From contig SHVM01000013.1 in assembly GCA_009694265.1 (NCBI GenBank), positions 1 through 37,841 on the forward strand: a stretch of 37,841 nt of DNA, read 5' to 3'. The translations under genes and the position numbers were made by a program. The stretch is from Pseudolabrys sp. (GTDB lineage: Bacteria; Pseudomonadota; Alphaproteobacteria; Rhizobiales; Xanthobacteraceae). Shown piece after piece: positions 15,796 to 25,383 of this stretch. Position 1 is the first letter of the stretch, and every line of letters begins with the position of its first letter. The notes below the pieces were generated by a model. The model worked only from the letters and a program-made list of their open reading frames with translations, did no database searches and was not told the origin of the DNA.

Positions 15796-16953
15796 TCAAA
15801 GACTGCGCGCGATCAACAGTTTCATGATCTCGTTGGTACCCGCGTAGATGCGCAGCACGCGCGCGTCGCGGTACATGCGCGAGATCGGATATTCGTCCAT
15901 ATAGCCATAGCCGCCGAACAATTGCAGGCAGCGGTCGATCACATTGCCTTGCGTGTCGCTCAGCCGGTATTTCGCCATCGAGGCGGTCACCGTGTCGAGC
16001 TTGCCCTCGACATGCAGGCCGATGCAGTGATCGAGGAACACTTTGGCGATGGTGGCGTCGGTCTTGCACGCGGCCAGTTCGAACTGGGTGTTCTGAAACT
16101 CGATGATCGCCTTGCCGAAGGCCTTGCGCTGCTTGACATAGTCGATGGTGAGCGAAAGCGCGCGTTCCATCATCGCCACTGCGTGGACGGCGACGATCAG
16201 GCGCTCCTGCGGCAGTTCCTTCATGAGCTGGTAGAAGCCCTGCCCTTCCTCGGTGCCGAGCAAGCTTTCCGCCGGCAACTGCACGTCATCGAAAAAGAGT
16301 TCCGAAGTGTCGGCGGAATCCATGCCGAGCTTCTTGAGCTTGCGGCCGCGGCGGAAGCCGGATGCGTCCTCGGTCTCCACCACGAACAGCGAGGTTCCCT
16401 TGGCGCCGACTTTGGGATCGGTCTTGGCGACGACGATGACGAGATTGGCGTGCTGGCCATTGGTGATGAAGGTCTTGGAGCCGTTGAGCAGATAACCATT
16501 GCCGGATTTTTTCGCCGACGCGCGCACACCTTGCAAGTCGGAGCCGGTGCCGGGCTCGGTCATAGCGATGGCGCCGACCAATTCGCCGGTGGCGAGCTTG
16601 GGTAGCCAGCGCTTCTTCTGCTCCTCGGTTCCGTAATGCAAAATGTAAGGCGCCACGATGCCGGAATGCAGCGGCGCACCGAAAGTATCAAACCCGGCGA
16701 GCGAGAATTCGCGGTTGATCACCGCCTCGTGGGCAAAGCTGCCGCCGGAGCCGCCATAGTCCTCGGGCATCGACGCGCACAGCAGACCGGCCTCGCCAGC
16801 CTTGGTCCAGACATCGCGGTCGTAAATGCCGGCTTCGTGCCAGCGGTCGATATGCGGGACAAATTCATCGGCAATGAAGCGCCGCGCCTGCTCTTCAAGC
16901 AGGACGAGGTCCTCGGTCATCCAGGCTGGCCGCGGCAGATTGAGAGCGTTCAT
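15796..16953 (-). CDS. Acyl-CoA dehydrogenase, long-chain/isovaleryl type active site
   Basis: This flavoenzyme introduces the trans-2 double bond of an acyl-CoA. The 385 residues show the standard fold: [16 protein letters not shown] for [15 protein letters not shown], and [15 protein letters not shown]. In the medium-chain enzyme the catalytic base is the glutamate of YEGT; here that site is IYAGTNEI, with alanine. A glutamate is present instead in helix G ([10 protein letters not shown]), the position used by long-chain and isovaleryl-CoA dehydrogenases. It is the first gene of the ACAD-thiolase-cupin-fadJ run. Chain length or branched-chain preference cannot be decided from this. Confidence 0.93.
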   Translation of the reverse strand: MNALNLPRPAWMTEDLVLLEEQARRFIADEFVPHIDRWHEAGIYDRDVWTKAGEAGLLCASMPEDYGGSGGSFAHEAVINREFSLAGFDTFGAPLHSGIVAPYILHYGTEEQKKRWLPKLATGELVGAIAMTEPGTGSDLQGVRASAKKSGNGYLLNGSKTFITNGQHANLVIVVAKTDPKVGAKGTSLFVVETEDASGFRRGRKLKKLGMDSADTSELFFDDVQLPAESLLGTEEGQGFYQLMKELPQERLIVAVHAVAMMERALSLTIDYVKQRKAFGKAIIEFQNTQFELAACKTDATIAKVFLDHCIGLHVEGKLDTVTASMAKYRLSDTQGNVIDRCLQLFGGYGYMDEYPISRMYRDARVLRIYAGTNEIMKLLIARSL

Positions 16954-17080
16954 AGGGGCCCGTTGTTGGGCGAATCGCTTGGCAAACCATAAGGCCCGTC
17001 GCCGCCAGGGGCGAGAGGTATTGGCCGCGGCGGCGGCACAATGCTAAGCGAAGTCAGTAGCAGCCGGGTTTATCAGCACC

Positions 17081-18328
17081 GTGACTCCATCGCACACAGC
17101 CGCCGGCTCCACCGAGCCGGAGCCGACCGATTCCGCCAAAGCCTGGCTGCGCCTATGCGTGGCCGTGTTGCTCAGCACGATCGGCGGCGTCGGCATGTGG
17201 TCGGTGATGGTGGCTCTGCCTGCCATCCAGGCTGAATTTGGCGTTGCCCGGGCCGATGCTTCCCTGCCCTTCACCATGGCGATGGTCGGCTTTGCCGGCG
17301 GCGGCATATTTATGGGTCGGCTCGCCGACCGCTTCGGCATCGCTGTGCCCCTCAGCGTCGGCACACTGATGATGTCGGCCGGTTATATCGCCGTCGGCTA
17401 CGCTCAAAGTCTATGGCTGGTGGCGCTGACCCATGGACTGATCGGGGTTGGCTGCTCGGCCAGTTTCGGACCGTTGATGGCCGACATCTCGCACTGGTTC
17501 GTGCGCCGCCGCGGCATCGCGGTCGCACTCGCCGCCGCCGGTAATTATCTCGCCGGCACAATTTGGCCGCCGGTGGTGCAGCATTTCATCGCCAGTGACG
17601 GCTGGCGCGCAACCCATACCGGCATCGGCTTGTTCCTGCTCGTAACCATGCTGCCGCTCGTCTTCCTGCTGCGCCGACGCATCGAGCACCAACACGCCAC
17701 CGCTGCCGCCAGTGCCGCGGCCGCGCGCCGGCAGGCCGCTATGCCGTTTTCGCCGCTGACCTTACAGGTGTTGCTCTGCATCGCCGGCGTCGCCTGCTGC
17801 ATGGCGATGTCGATGCCGCAGGTTCACATCGTCGCCTATTGTGGCGACCTCGGCTACGGCGTCGCGCGCGGCGCCGAAATGCTGTCGCTGATGCTCGCCT
17901 GCGGCATTGTCAGCCGCATAGCCTCCGGTTTCATCGCCGACCGCATCGGCGGTGTGCGCACACTGCTGCTCGGCTCGGTGCTGCAAGGGGTCGCACTTGT
18001 CCTGTATCTGATGTTCGACGGATTGTTCTCGCTCTACGTCGTATCGGCGCTGTTCGGATTATTCCAGGGCGGCCTGGTGCCGAGCTACGCCATCATTGTG
18101 CGCGAATATTACTCACCGAAGGAAGCCGGAACCCGCCTCGGCCTGGTGCTAATGGCGACGCTGCTCGGCATGGCGCTGGGCGGCTGGATGTCGGGTGTGA
18201 TCTTCGACCACACAGGTTCCTATCAGGCCGCGTTCCTCAATGGGATCGGCTGGAACCTGGTGAACGTGACGATCATGACCTGGCTGCTGCTGCGCTCGCG
18301 CCGCGCGCCTGCGTTTGCCCGGGCCTAG
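17081..18328 (+). CDS. Major facilitator superfamily transporter
   Basis: The 415-residue protein has about 12 hydrophobic helices. The loop 2-3 motif of MFS proteins is present as GRLADRFG, and a second copy in the C-half reads SGFIADRIGG. It resembles the monocarboxylate/oxalate-formate type of MFS carriers (MWSVMVALPAIQAEFGV). The start is GTG 17081. It faces the opposite way to the beta-oxidation genes and lies between the two acyl-CoA dehydrogenase genes, with its stop 6 bp from the end of the larger one. A carboxylate substrate would fit the setting, but this is inference. Confidence 0.88.
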   Translation: MTPSHTAAGSTEPEPTDSAKAWLRLCVAVLLSTIGGVGMWSVMVALPAIQAEFGVARADASLPFTMAMVGFAGGGIFMGRLADRFGIAVPLSVGTLMMSAGYIAVGYAQSLWLVALTHGLIGVGCSASFGPLMADISHWFVRRRGIAVALAAAGNYLAGTIWPPVVQHFIASDGWRATHTGIGLFLLVTMLPLVFLLRRRIEHQHATAAASAAAARRQAAMPFSPLTLQVLLCIAGVACCMAMSMPQVHIVAYCGDLGYGVARGAEMLSLMLACGIVSRIASGFIADRIGGVRTLLLGSVLQGVALVLYLMFDGLFSLYVVSALFGLFQGGLVPSYAIIVREYYSPKEAGTRLGLVLMATLLGMALGGWMSGVIFDHTGSYQAAFLNGIGWNLVNVTIMTWLLLRSRRAPAFARA

Positions 18329-18334
18329 TGCCGG

Positions 18335-20128
18335 TCAGAACGCCTCGTCCGGCAATTCCATGGTGCTGCCCGAACCCGACTGGATGCGGGCGAGATGCAC
18401 CGCGGTTTCCGGCAGCATGCGCTCCATGAAGAAGCGCGCTGTGACCAGCTTGGCGGAATAGCGCGGCGTCGAGCCATTGGCCTTCGGCAGCTTGGCGATC
18501 ACGGCTTCGGCGATTTTGCACCACATGTAGCCAAGCGCCACCAGGCCGAACATATGCATATAGTCGGTCGCACCCGCGCCGGCATTGTCGGGCTTGCTCA
18601 TGGCGTTCTGCATGAACCACATGCTGGCCTGCTGCAGATGGGCGAGCGAAACGCCGAGCGGCGTGACGTAAGCCTTCATCGTCTCATCGGCGCTCTTGTC
18701 CTTGATATAGCCGGAGACCTCGTTGAAGAACGCCATCAAGGCGCGGCCGCCGTCCTTGCCGAGCTTGCGGCCGACCAGATCGAGCGCCTGAATGCCGTTG
18801 GCGCCTTCGTAGATCTGCGCGATGCGCGCGTCGCGCACGAACTGCTCCATGCCGTGCTCGGCGATGTAGCCGTGGCCGCCGAACAATTGCTGCGCCATTA
18901 CGGTGTTGGCGAAGCCGCCGTCGGTGAGCACGCCTTTGATCACCGGCGTGAGCAGACCCATATAGTCGTCGGCGCTTTGGCGTTCCTTGTCGTCCTCGGA
19001 GCGGCGGGCGACATCGCCCTTGAGCGAGGTCCATAGCACCAGCGCGCGCGCCGCCTCGTTGAAGGCGCGGATGGTCATCAAAGTGCGGCGGACGTCCGGA
19101 TGCACAATGATCGGATCGGCCGGCTTGTCGGGATATTTGACGCCGCTGAGCGAGCGGCCCTGCAGCCGTTCCTTGGCGTAGATCGCGGCGTTCTGATAGG
19201 CGACCTCGGACTGGGCCAGGCCTTGCACGCCGACGCCGAGGCGCGCCTCGTTCATCATGGTGAACATCGCGGACAGCCCGTGATTTTCTTCGCCGACCAG
19301 CCAGCCGGTGGCGGCATCGTAATTCATCACGCAGGTCGAATTGCCGTGGATGCCCATCTTCTCTTCGAGCGAGCCGCAGGACACGCCGTTACGCGCGCCC
19401 AATGAACCGTCGTCGTTGACCAGAATCTTCGGCACCACGAACAGCGAGATGCCCTTGGTGCCGGCAGGCGCTCCTTCGATGCGCGCCAGTACCAAATGGA
19501 TAATGTTGTCGGACAGATCGTGCTCGCCGGCGGAGATAAAAATCTTGGTGCCGGTGATCTTGTAGCTGCCGTCGCTTTGCTTTACCGCCTTCGCGCGCAG
19601 CAGACCGAGATCGGTGCCGCAATGCGGCTCGGTCAGATTCATCGTGCCGGTCCAAACGCCTTCCACCATCTTGGGCAGATATTTCGTCTTCAGCTCGGGC
19701 GAGGCATGAGCAAGCAGCGCGGCAATGGCGCCTTGCGTGAGCCCCGGATACATGGCGAAGGCCATGTTGGCCGAGCAGAGAAACTCGTTGACCACTTCGG
19801 TCAGGGTCGCCGGCAGGCCTTGCCCGCCGTACTCGGCCGGCACCGAGATGCCAATCCAGCCGCCCTCAACAATTTGCTTGTAGGCATCCTTGAACCCGGC
19901 CGGCGTGGTGACGCTGCCATCGGCATGGCGCGTACAGCCTTCCTTGTCGCCGACGCGGTTTAAGGGAGTGAGGACTTCCTCGCTGAACTTCGCCGCCTCG
20001 CGCAGCACGGCCTCGACAATATCAGGCGAGGCGTCGGCAAAGCCCGGCAGGTTGCCGTAACGGTCGAAGTGAAGCACGTCGTTGAGCAAAAACAACGCAT
20101 CGTCCACGGGCGCTTTATAGGTCGGCAT
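18335..20128 (-). CDS. Acyl-CoA dehydrogenase with C-terminal extension (FadE/DmdC-like)
   Basis: At 597 residues this is longer than classical acyl-CoA dehydrogenases because of an extra C-terminal domain (from about residue 460) like that of FadE5 and 3-methylmercaptopropionyl-CoA dehydrogenases. FAD and substrate segments include NLTEPHCGTDLGLLRAKA and IHGNSTCVMNYD. The catalytic glutamate lies in IAQIYEGANGIQALDLVGRKL. The N-terminal MPTYKAPVDDALFLLNDVL is the standard beginning for this subfamily. In related genomes it stands next to a MerR regulator and the thiolase/fadJ genes, as here. General acyl-CoA oxidation is more likely than DMSP degradation because no other dmd genes are seen. 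Confidence 0.92.
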   Translation of the reverse strand: MPTYKAPVDDALFLLNDVLHFDRYGNLPGFADASPDIVEAVLREAAKFSEEVLTPLNRVGDKEGCTRHADGSVTTPAGFKDAYKQIVEGGWIGISVPAEYGGQGLPATLTEVVNEFLCSANMAFAMYPGLTQGAIAALLAHASPELKTKYLPKMVEGVWTGTMNLTEPHCGTDLGLLRAKAVKQSDGSYKITGTKIFISAGEHDLSDNIIHLVLARIEGAPAGTKGISLFVVPKILVNDDGSLGARNGVSCGSLEEKMGIHGNSTCVMNYDAATGWLVGEENHGLSAMFTMMNEARLGVGVQGLAQSEVAYQNAAIYAKERLQGRSLSGVKYPDKPADPIIVHPDVRRTLMTIRAFNEAARALVLWTSLKGDVARRSEDDKERQSADDYMGLLTPVIKGVLTDGGFANTVMAQQLFGGHGYIAEHGMEQFVRDARIAQIYEGANGIQALDLVGRKLGKDGGRALMAFFNEVSGYIKDKSADETMKAYVTPLGVSLAHLQQASMWFMQNAMSKPDNAGAGATDYMHMFGLVALGYMWCKIAEAVIAKLPKANGSTPRYSAKLVTARFFMERMLPETAVHLARIQSGSGSTMELPDEAF

Positions 20129-20203
20129 TGTCCCTCTCCCCGGCAGCAGGCCGCGATGCGTTAACGAAGTATGAAGCGAACGGTTTCCGGCAAAGCGCCG
20201 GTA

Positions 20204-20221
20204 TCGGCCTATTATGGCCGA
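20204..20221. promoter_or_regulatory. Perfect dyad between merR and acyl-CoA dehydrogenase genes
   Basis: TCGGCC-TATTAT-GGCCGA is a perfect 6-bp-arm inverted repeat located 76 bp before the dehydrogenase start. On the minus strand its centre overlaps a CATAAT sequence that could be a -10. It is a candidate operator for the MerR-type regulator just upstream, but the site has not been matched to a known consensus. Confidence 0.4.
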
Positions 20222-20274
20222 GCCGCTTTATACCTGTGTTAAAGGCTGGGGAAAAAGGTGCGGACCGGGCCGGG

Positions 20275-20772
20275 TCAGGCGATTTTGGCGGCCAGGCTGC
20301 CGGCGGCCCGCGAAACATCCGGTGTCATGGACATGGCGGTGTAGATTTGGCGCAATTCAGCCAGCGTCAATTCGAGGTCGCGGCGCTGGTTTTCCAGTAG
20401 TTTGATCTGCTCCACGCATTTTTTGTGGCTGATCGCCAGTATCCGGGCGCATTCGCCAAGGGGTTGGCTATGCCGCGCCACCAGCATGAGGCGTATCTCG
20501 CCGAGGGTGAAGCCGAGCCGTTTGCCCTGCTGGACCAGGGCAAGGCGGGCGCGATCCGCGCTGGAGAAAATCCGCGAGGTGCCGTCACGCTGCGGCGTCA
20601 GCAGGCCCTTACTTTGGTAGAGCCGCAAAGCCCGCAACGTCACCCCGGCATCGCGGGAAAGCTCTCCAATGGTAATACGGTTCTCTTTGCGAGGCGCCGG
20701 CAGAAATTCAGCGTCTCTCGGGTCCGTTTCTGTGTCGTCGGCGAAAATATGTTCGTCATAGGTTTTGTACAT
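20275..20772 (-). CDS. MerR family transcriptional regulator
   Basis: The 165-residue protein has a MerR winged helix-turn-helix (ITIGELSRDAGVTLRALRLY, about 33-52), RIFSSADRARL, and a coiled-coil effector/dimer region with LLENQRRDLELTLAELRQ. It lacks the cysteines of metal-sensing MerR proteins (only two scattered Cys), so an acyl-CoA or other organic effector is more plausible. I selected ATG 20772 (MYKTYDEHIFADD), a start I recall from homologues; the frame is open to ATG 20835. It is 146 bp upstream of the large acyl-CoA dehydrogenase on the same strand and probably regulates the fatty-acid genes. Confidence 0.85.
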   Translation of the reverse strand: MYKTYDEHIFADDTETDPRDAEFLPAPRKENRITIGELSRDAGVTLRALRLYQSKGLLTPQRDGTSRIFSSADRARLALVQQGKRLGFTLGEIRLMLVARHSQPLGECARILAISHKKCVEQIKLLENQRRDLELTLAELRQIYTAMSMTPDVSRAAGSLAAKIA

Positions 20773-21114
20773 GTAGTGTTTGTACCATTGCTTCTTCGAC
20801 GACCGGTAGAACTCGGGTGCTACCACCTGGAACATTACGGTTAGCTGTCAGCCGAATACCAAGCGGTCGCCGGAATATGCGACCTCCCACCGCCCGTACC
20901 CTGCGGCAGCTACGCGCCGCCCCGTCCTGAAACGCAAATTCTCCGGGAAAGTCCGACACTTCCGCCAAACGTTAACGGCCTGTTTACCGCGAACGGCAAA
21001 AAGTCGGTGTGTGGACTGAGAACCGAGCCCGTATCCACCCGCCCTTAACGCGCGCCGGTTCCACGAGAGTCGATCAAGACTCTTTGCACCTCCACCTCGA
21101 ATGTGGGTGCGCGC
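20773..21114. other. Divergent intergenic region with CtrA-like site
   Basis: This stretch separates merR from the PodJ-like gene and holds no convincing gene. TTAA-N7-TTTA (20972-20986, continuing as CC) differs by one base from the CtrA consensus TTAA-N7-TTAA and lies about 130 bp before the PodJ-like start. The remaining sequence shows no long repeat or tRNA. Part of it (to 20835) would be coding if merR uses its upstream ATG. Confidence 0.35.
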
Positions 21115-24100
21115 ATGAAATTTGGCGTTCCGTGGAGTGTGAAAGGCATACGGCCGGAAGCCCGCGAGACGGCGAAGGAAGCGGCGCGCCGGTCGGGCAT
21201 GTCGTTGGGCGAATGGCTGAACTCCGTCATCCTCCATCAAGCCGCGGAGGACGGCGTGCAGACGCCTCCGCTCGCCTACGACGATGACGATTCCGACGGC
21301 CATGACCTCTCCGCCGTTCACCAGCGGCTCGACGACCTCACGCGGCGCATCGAGCAGTTCACGCGCACGGGACCCGCGGCCTATGCGCCCAAGCGCAGCC
21401 GCAATGACGGTGACCAGATCGCCGATCTGATCGGCCGTCTCGACCGGCGGCTCGATCAATTCGCCAACACATCGCGCGCGATAGCGCCGCCGACGATGCG
21501 AGCGCCAGCCGGGCCGCCGGCGCTCGATCTCGCCATTGCCGAAATCGCCGCCCGCCAGCGCGCGCTTAACGGTCAACCAGCTTTGGGCGGACCGGCGCCG
21601 GCGCGGCAAAGTTCGCAAGCCGCCGTGCAAACCCCGATGGCGGCGCCCTCGCCCGTGCTTGCGCCGGTGCCGACGCAGGACTTGTCGGGGCTGGAAGATC
21701 AGCTCCGCCAGATCGCCAACCAGATCGAAACGCTGGGCCATCCGGGTGTCGAGGAAGCGATCAATGCCTTGCGGGCCGAGCTCGGCGAAATCGGCCGCGC
21801 GCTCACCGAAGCGATGCCGCGCCACGCCATCGACACCATCGAGAAGCAAATCTCAGGTCTCACCCAGCGCATTGCGGAAGGCCGCCAGGCCGGCATCGAC
21901 GGCGGCGCTCTGTCCGGCGTCGAGCATGGGCTCGCCGAAGTACGCGATGCGTTGCGCGGACTGACGCCAGCGGAAAACCTGGTCGGTTTCCAGGAGGCGG
22001 TGGTCGATCTTGCGCACAAGATCGATCTCATCGTCGCGCAGAAAGACCCGGAGACCCTGCACCAGCTTGAGCATGCCATCACCACGCTGCGCGACATGGC
22101 GACCCACGTCGCCTCCACCGACGCCGTGAGCGGACTTGCCACCCAAGTCCAGACGCTGGCCGAGAAGGTCGACCACATGGCGATGGCCGGCGCCGGCAGC
22201 GACGCGCTCAACAATCTCGAACATCGTATTTCCGCGCTGGCCGATGCGCTGGCCGAGCGCGCGCAGAGCGGCGGCACGGTGCCGCCGATGCTGGAAGCGC
22301 TGGTACAGTCGCTGACCGACAAGATCGAGCTGATCCAGCAATCGCGCGGCGACAATGTCGCGGCCGGTCATCTGGAGGATCAGATCGTCGCGCTGGTGCA
22401 GCGGCTGGACGCATCCGATTCCCGCCTCGGCCATTTGGAAGCGATCGAGCGCGGGCTTGCCGATCTGCTGGTCCATATCGAAGACATGCGCTCGAACAAG
22501 AACGGCGGCGGCTTGCGCGCGGAAAGCTCGGCCGGCGTCGTCGATCTCAAGCATGACATCGCGCGCACGCAGGACGCCCTCGAAGCGGTTCATGACACGC
22601 TCGGCCACGTCGTCGACCGCCTGGTCATGATCGAAAACGATATTCGCGGCGAGGGGCGCACGCGCCCCGCGGCCAAGGCCGAATTGGCCGCACCCCAGCA
22701 GCCGGTCGGCAAGGTCGCGGCCCGGATGGTCAGCGATACCCCGCCGCAAGTGGCGGCGCCGGCGCCAGTTCCGCCCGCCGCCGCAGTCCCGCCAGCACCG
22801 CTGCAACCCCAGCCCATTGCCCCCGCACCCAAGCGCCTGCCGCAGGCCAGCCGCCTGCCGATCAATCCCGATCTGCCGCCCGACCAGCCGCTCGAGCCCG
22901 GGTCCGGGCCGCCGCCATTGCGCGCCAATCCGGCCGCGCGGATTGCCGCCTCGCAAGCCGCCCTCGGGGGCTCCGGGCCCGCCGCAGCCGCGCCCGGCGG
23001 AAAATCCGGTTTCATCGCCGCCGCCCGCCGCGCCGCTCAAGCGGCTGTGCAGGCGCCCAGCGACCGTACGCCGCGCACAGAACTGTTCGAGGTGGACGAG
23101 GCCGAGCCTGTATCGCTGCGCGACAAATTGAAGAAGCGGGTCAAATCGCTGTTCATTGCGGCGAGCATTGTCGGCGTCGTGGTTGGATCGATCCAGATCG
23201 TGGGCAATTTCTACGAATTCGGCAAACCCGAACGCGCCAACGTCAAAACCGCGAGTGGCCCCGATGCAGATATCATCGACACCGCGGCGCCAAACGCCAA
23301 GCCTGAGGCCGCTGCCAGTCTCGTTGCCAACCCGCTTGAGCCGCCGAAGCTGTTGGGGATTCCGCAGTTTGCGCCACGACCCGGCAGCAATATGATCACC
23401 GCCACGCCGCCACTCAATTTGAGTCCGTCGGCGCAGAGCCTGCCGTCTCTGTTAAACCCGCCGGCGTTAAACACCCAGCCTTTGGGACCAAAGAGCGACA
23501 TCACCGGCTCGATCTCGCGCCCCGGCGCCGTGCGCCAGCCGGCCCCATCGAATACGCAAGATCGCGATCGGTTGCCGATTGCCATCGGCGGAGCCAGTCT
23601 GCGCAATGCCGCCACCGCCGGCGATGGCACGGCCGCCTATGAGGTAGCCCAGCGCTTTGCGGAAGGCCGCGGCGTACCGGTCAGCCTGGAAGATGCGGCG
23701 CATTGGTATGAGCGTGCGGCGAACAAGGGCCTCGCCCCAGCGCAATTCCGCTATGCCAGCCTGCTGGAAAAAGGCCAGGGCGTGAAGAAGGATCTGGTCC
23801 AGGCCCGCCGGCTCTATCTGGCCGCCGCCAGCAAGGGAAATGGCAAGGCCATGCATAACCTCGCCGTGCTCTATGCCGAAGGCATCGAGGGCAAGCCGGA
23901 CTACGCCACCGCCGCCCAGTGGTTCCGCAAGGCCGCGCTGCGCGGCATTGCCGACAGCCAGTACAATCTCGGCGTGCTGTGCGCGCGCGGCCTCGGCACC
24001 GAAAAGAACGTTCCTGAATCCTACAAATGGTTTGCGCTTGCCGCCGCCCAGGGCGACCGGGAATCCGCCAAGAAACGCGACGAAGTCGCCAGCCACCTGG

Positions 24101-24291
24101 AAGCCGGGGCGCTCGCCACCGCCCAGCACATGGTCAAGAGCTTCGTGGCCGAGCACCAGCCCGACGAAGCCACCGTCATTCCCGAGCCCGCCGGCGGCTG
24201 GGATAACGCCGCCGGGGCAGCCCCGCCCCGCGTGAAGCCGCGGGCGGCCGGACCACTATCGCTCGGCGCATATACGCTGGGAAAACAGTGA
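21115..24291 (+). CDS. PodJ-like polarity/localisation protein with Sel1 repeats
   Basis: This is a membrane protein of 1058 residues. Residues 1-43 resemble a ribbon-helix-helix DNA-binding-like module (GIRPEARETAKEAARRSGMS). About 70-530 is a long coiled coil with repeated LxxxIxxL spacing (LEDQLRQIANQIETLGH, LEHRISALADALAER). A Pro/Ala-rich linker follows, then one transmembrane helix at about 679-700 (FIAASIVGVVVGSIQIVG). The periplasmic end carries about four Sel1 repeats at 841-985 (e.g. DAAHWYERAANKGLAPAQF). This architecture is that of Caulobacter PodJ-type polar organisers. ATG 21115 is preferred over GTG 21103. The degree of coiled coil and the Sel1 tail suggest protein scaffolding at a cell pole; actual localisation is not shown. 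Confidence 0.85.
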   Translation: MKFGVPWSVKGIRPEARETAKEAARRSGMSLGEWLNSVILHQAAEDGVQTPPLAYDDDDSDGHDLSAVHQRLDDLTRRIEQFTRTGPAAYAPKRSRNDGDQIADLIGRLDRRLDQFANTSRAIAPPTMRAPAGPPALDLAIAEIAARQRALNGQPALGGPAPARQSSQAAVQTPMAAPSPVLAPVPTQDLSGLEDQLRQIANQIETLGHPGVEEAINALRAELGEIGRALTEAMPRHAIDTIEKQISGLTQRIAEGRQAGIDGGALSGVEHGLAEVRDALRGLTPAENLVGFQEAVVDLAHKIDLIVAQKDPETLHQLEHAITTLRDMATHVASTDAVSGLATQVQTLAEKVDHMAMAGAGSDALNNLEHRISALADALAERAQSGGTVPPMLEALVQSLTDKIELIQQSRGDNVAAGHLEDQIVALVQRLDASDSRLGHLEAIERGLADLLVHIEDMRSNKNGGGLRAESSAGVVDLKHDIARTQDALEAVHDTLGHVVDRLVMIENDIRGEGRTRPAAKAELAAPQQPVGKVAARMVSDTPPQVAAPAPVPPAAAVPPAPLQPQPIAPAPKRLPQASRLPINPDLPPDQPLEPGSGPPPLRANPAARIAASQAALGGSGPAAAAPGGKSGFIAAARRAAQAAVQAPSDRTPRTELFEVDEAEPVSLRDKLKKRVKSLFIAASIVGVVVGSIQIVGNFYEFGKPERANVKTASGPDADIIDTAAPNAKPEAAASLVANPLEPPKLLGIPQFAPRPGSNMITATPPLNLSPSAQSLPSLLNPPALNTQPLGPKSDITGSISRPGAVRQPAPSNTQDRDRLPIAIGGASLRNAATAGDGTAAYEVAQRFAEGRGVPVSLEDAAHWYERAANKGLAPAQFRYASLLEKGQGVKKDLVQARRLYLAAASKGNGKAMHNLAVLYAEGIEGKPDYATAAQWFRKAALRGIADSQYNLGVLCARGLGTEKNVPESYKWFALAAAQGDRESAKKRDEVASHLEAGALATAQHMVKSFVAEHQPDEATVIPEPAGGWDNAAGAAPPRVKPRAAGPLSLGAYTLGKQ

Positions 24292-24459
24292 ACAAGCGCG
24301 GGCGCATTCATCGTTAAGCATGATCCAAGTCGCAGGCCGCATGTTTTTGGGCCAGTATCGCTGAAGAATCCGCGCGCAATGGTGTTAACTGCAAGGTGAG
24401 TTGCCGGGCAGTGCGGACCGGCCCTCGCTGCCTTGGCCTCGAACGCCGGACGACATCGC

Positions 24460-25383
24460 TTGCAAATCTATCTGCCGATCGCCGATCTGCCTGTGAACAT
24501 CTTCCTTGTGCTGGGGATGGGACTCGCGGTCGGCTTCATCTCCGGCATGTTTGGCATCGGCGGCGGCTTCCTGATGACGCCGCTGTTGATTTTCATCGGC
24601 ATCTCGCCCGCGGTCGCGGTGGCGAGCGTATCCAGTCACATCGCCGCCTCGTCGTTTACCGGCGCGATCAACTATTGGCGTAAGCGCGCGCTCGACATCG
24701 CGCTCGCCATGATGCTGCTCAGCGCCGGCATCCTCGGCACCGCGACCGGCGTCTGGCTGTTCACGGAACTGCGCGCGGTCGACCAGCTCGACCTGATGAT
24801 CGGGCTGTCTTACGTGACGCTGCTCACGGTGGTCGGCGCCGTCATGATCTACGAGAGCGTGCGGGCGGTGATCCGTGCCCGCCAAGGCATGCCGGCAACG
24901 CTGCGCCGGCCGGGCAGCCACACCTGGCTGCATGGCTTGCCGTTCAAATTGCGTTTCAAGCGCTCGAAAATCTACGTATCGGCGATCCCGGTCTGGGCGA
25001 TCGGATTCATCATCGGTTTCATCGGCGCCATTATGGGTATTGGCGGCGGCTTCCTGCTGGTGCCGATGCTGATCTATTTCCTGCGGGTGCCGACCACGAC
25101 CGTGATCGGCACCTCCATGGTGCTCACGCTGGTCACTATGGCGTCGGCGACGGTGATGCATGCCGCCACCAACCATCTCGTCGACGGGGTGCTGGCGTTG
25201 ATTCTGATGGTCGGCGGCGTGATCGGCGCGCAATTCGGCGTGCGCACCGGCCAGAAAATGCGCGGCGAGCGGCTGCGCCTGTTGCTCGGCCTTTTGGTCT
25301 TCGCGGTCGGGTTGCGCTTTGCCTATGAGCTGGTGGTGAAGCCGGACGATCTGTACTCGCTACGCCACGTCAGGAACGAATGA
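24460..25383 (+). CDS. TauE/SafE family sulfite/sulfonate exporter-like permease
   Basis: The 307-residue membrane protein is built of two halves, each with the family glycine motif: GMFGIGGGFLMTPLL near the N-terminus and AIMGIGGGFLLVPML in the C-half. About eight hydrophobic helices are visible. Such proteins move sulfite, sulfonates or sulfoacetate. I chose TTG 24460, giving an N-terminus beginning QIYLPIADLPVN that matches my recollection of homologues; TTG 24433 is an in-frame alternative, and neither has a good ribosome site. The stop overlaps the next start as ATGA, so the two proteins are translationally coupled and probably form one transport system. Confidence 0.87.
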   Translation: MQIYLPIADLPVNIFLVLGMGLAVGFISGMFGIGGGFLMTPLLIFIGISPAVAVASVSSHIAASSFTGAINYWRKRALDIALAMMLLSAGILGTATGVWLFTELRAVDQLDLMIGLSYVTLLTVVGAVMIYESVRAVIRARQGMPATLRRPGSHTWLHGLPFKLRFKRSKIYVSAIPVWAIGFIIGFIGAIMGIGGGFLLVPMLIYFLRVPTTTVIGTSMVLTLVTMASATVMHAATNHLVDGVLALILMVGGVIGAQFGVRTGQKMRGERLRLLLGLLVFAVGLRFAYELVVKPDDLYSLRHVRNE

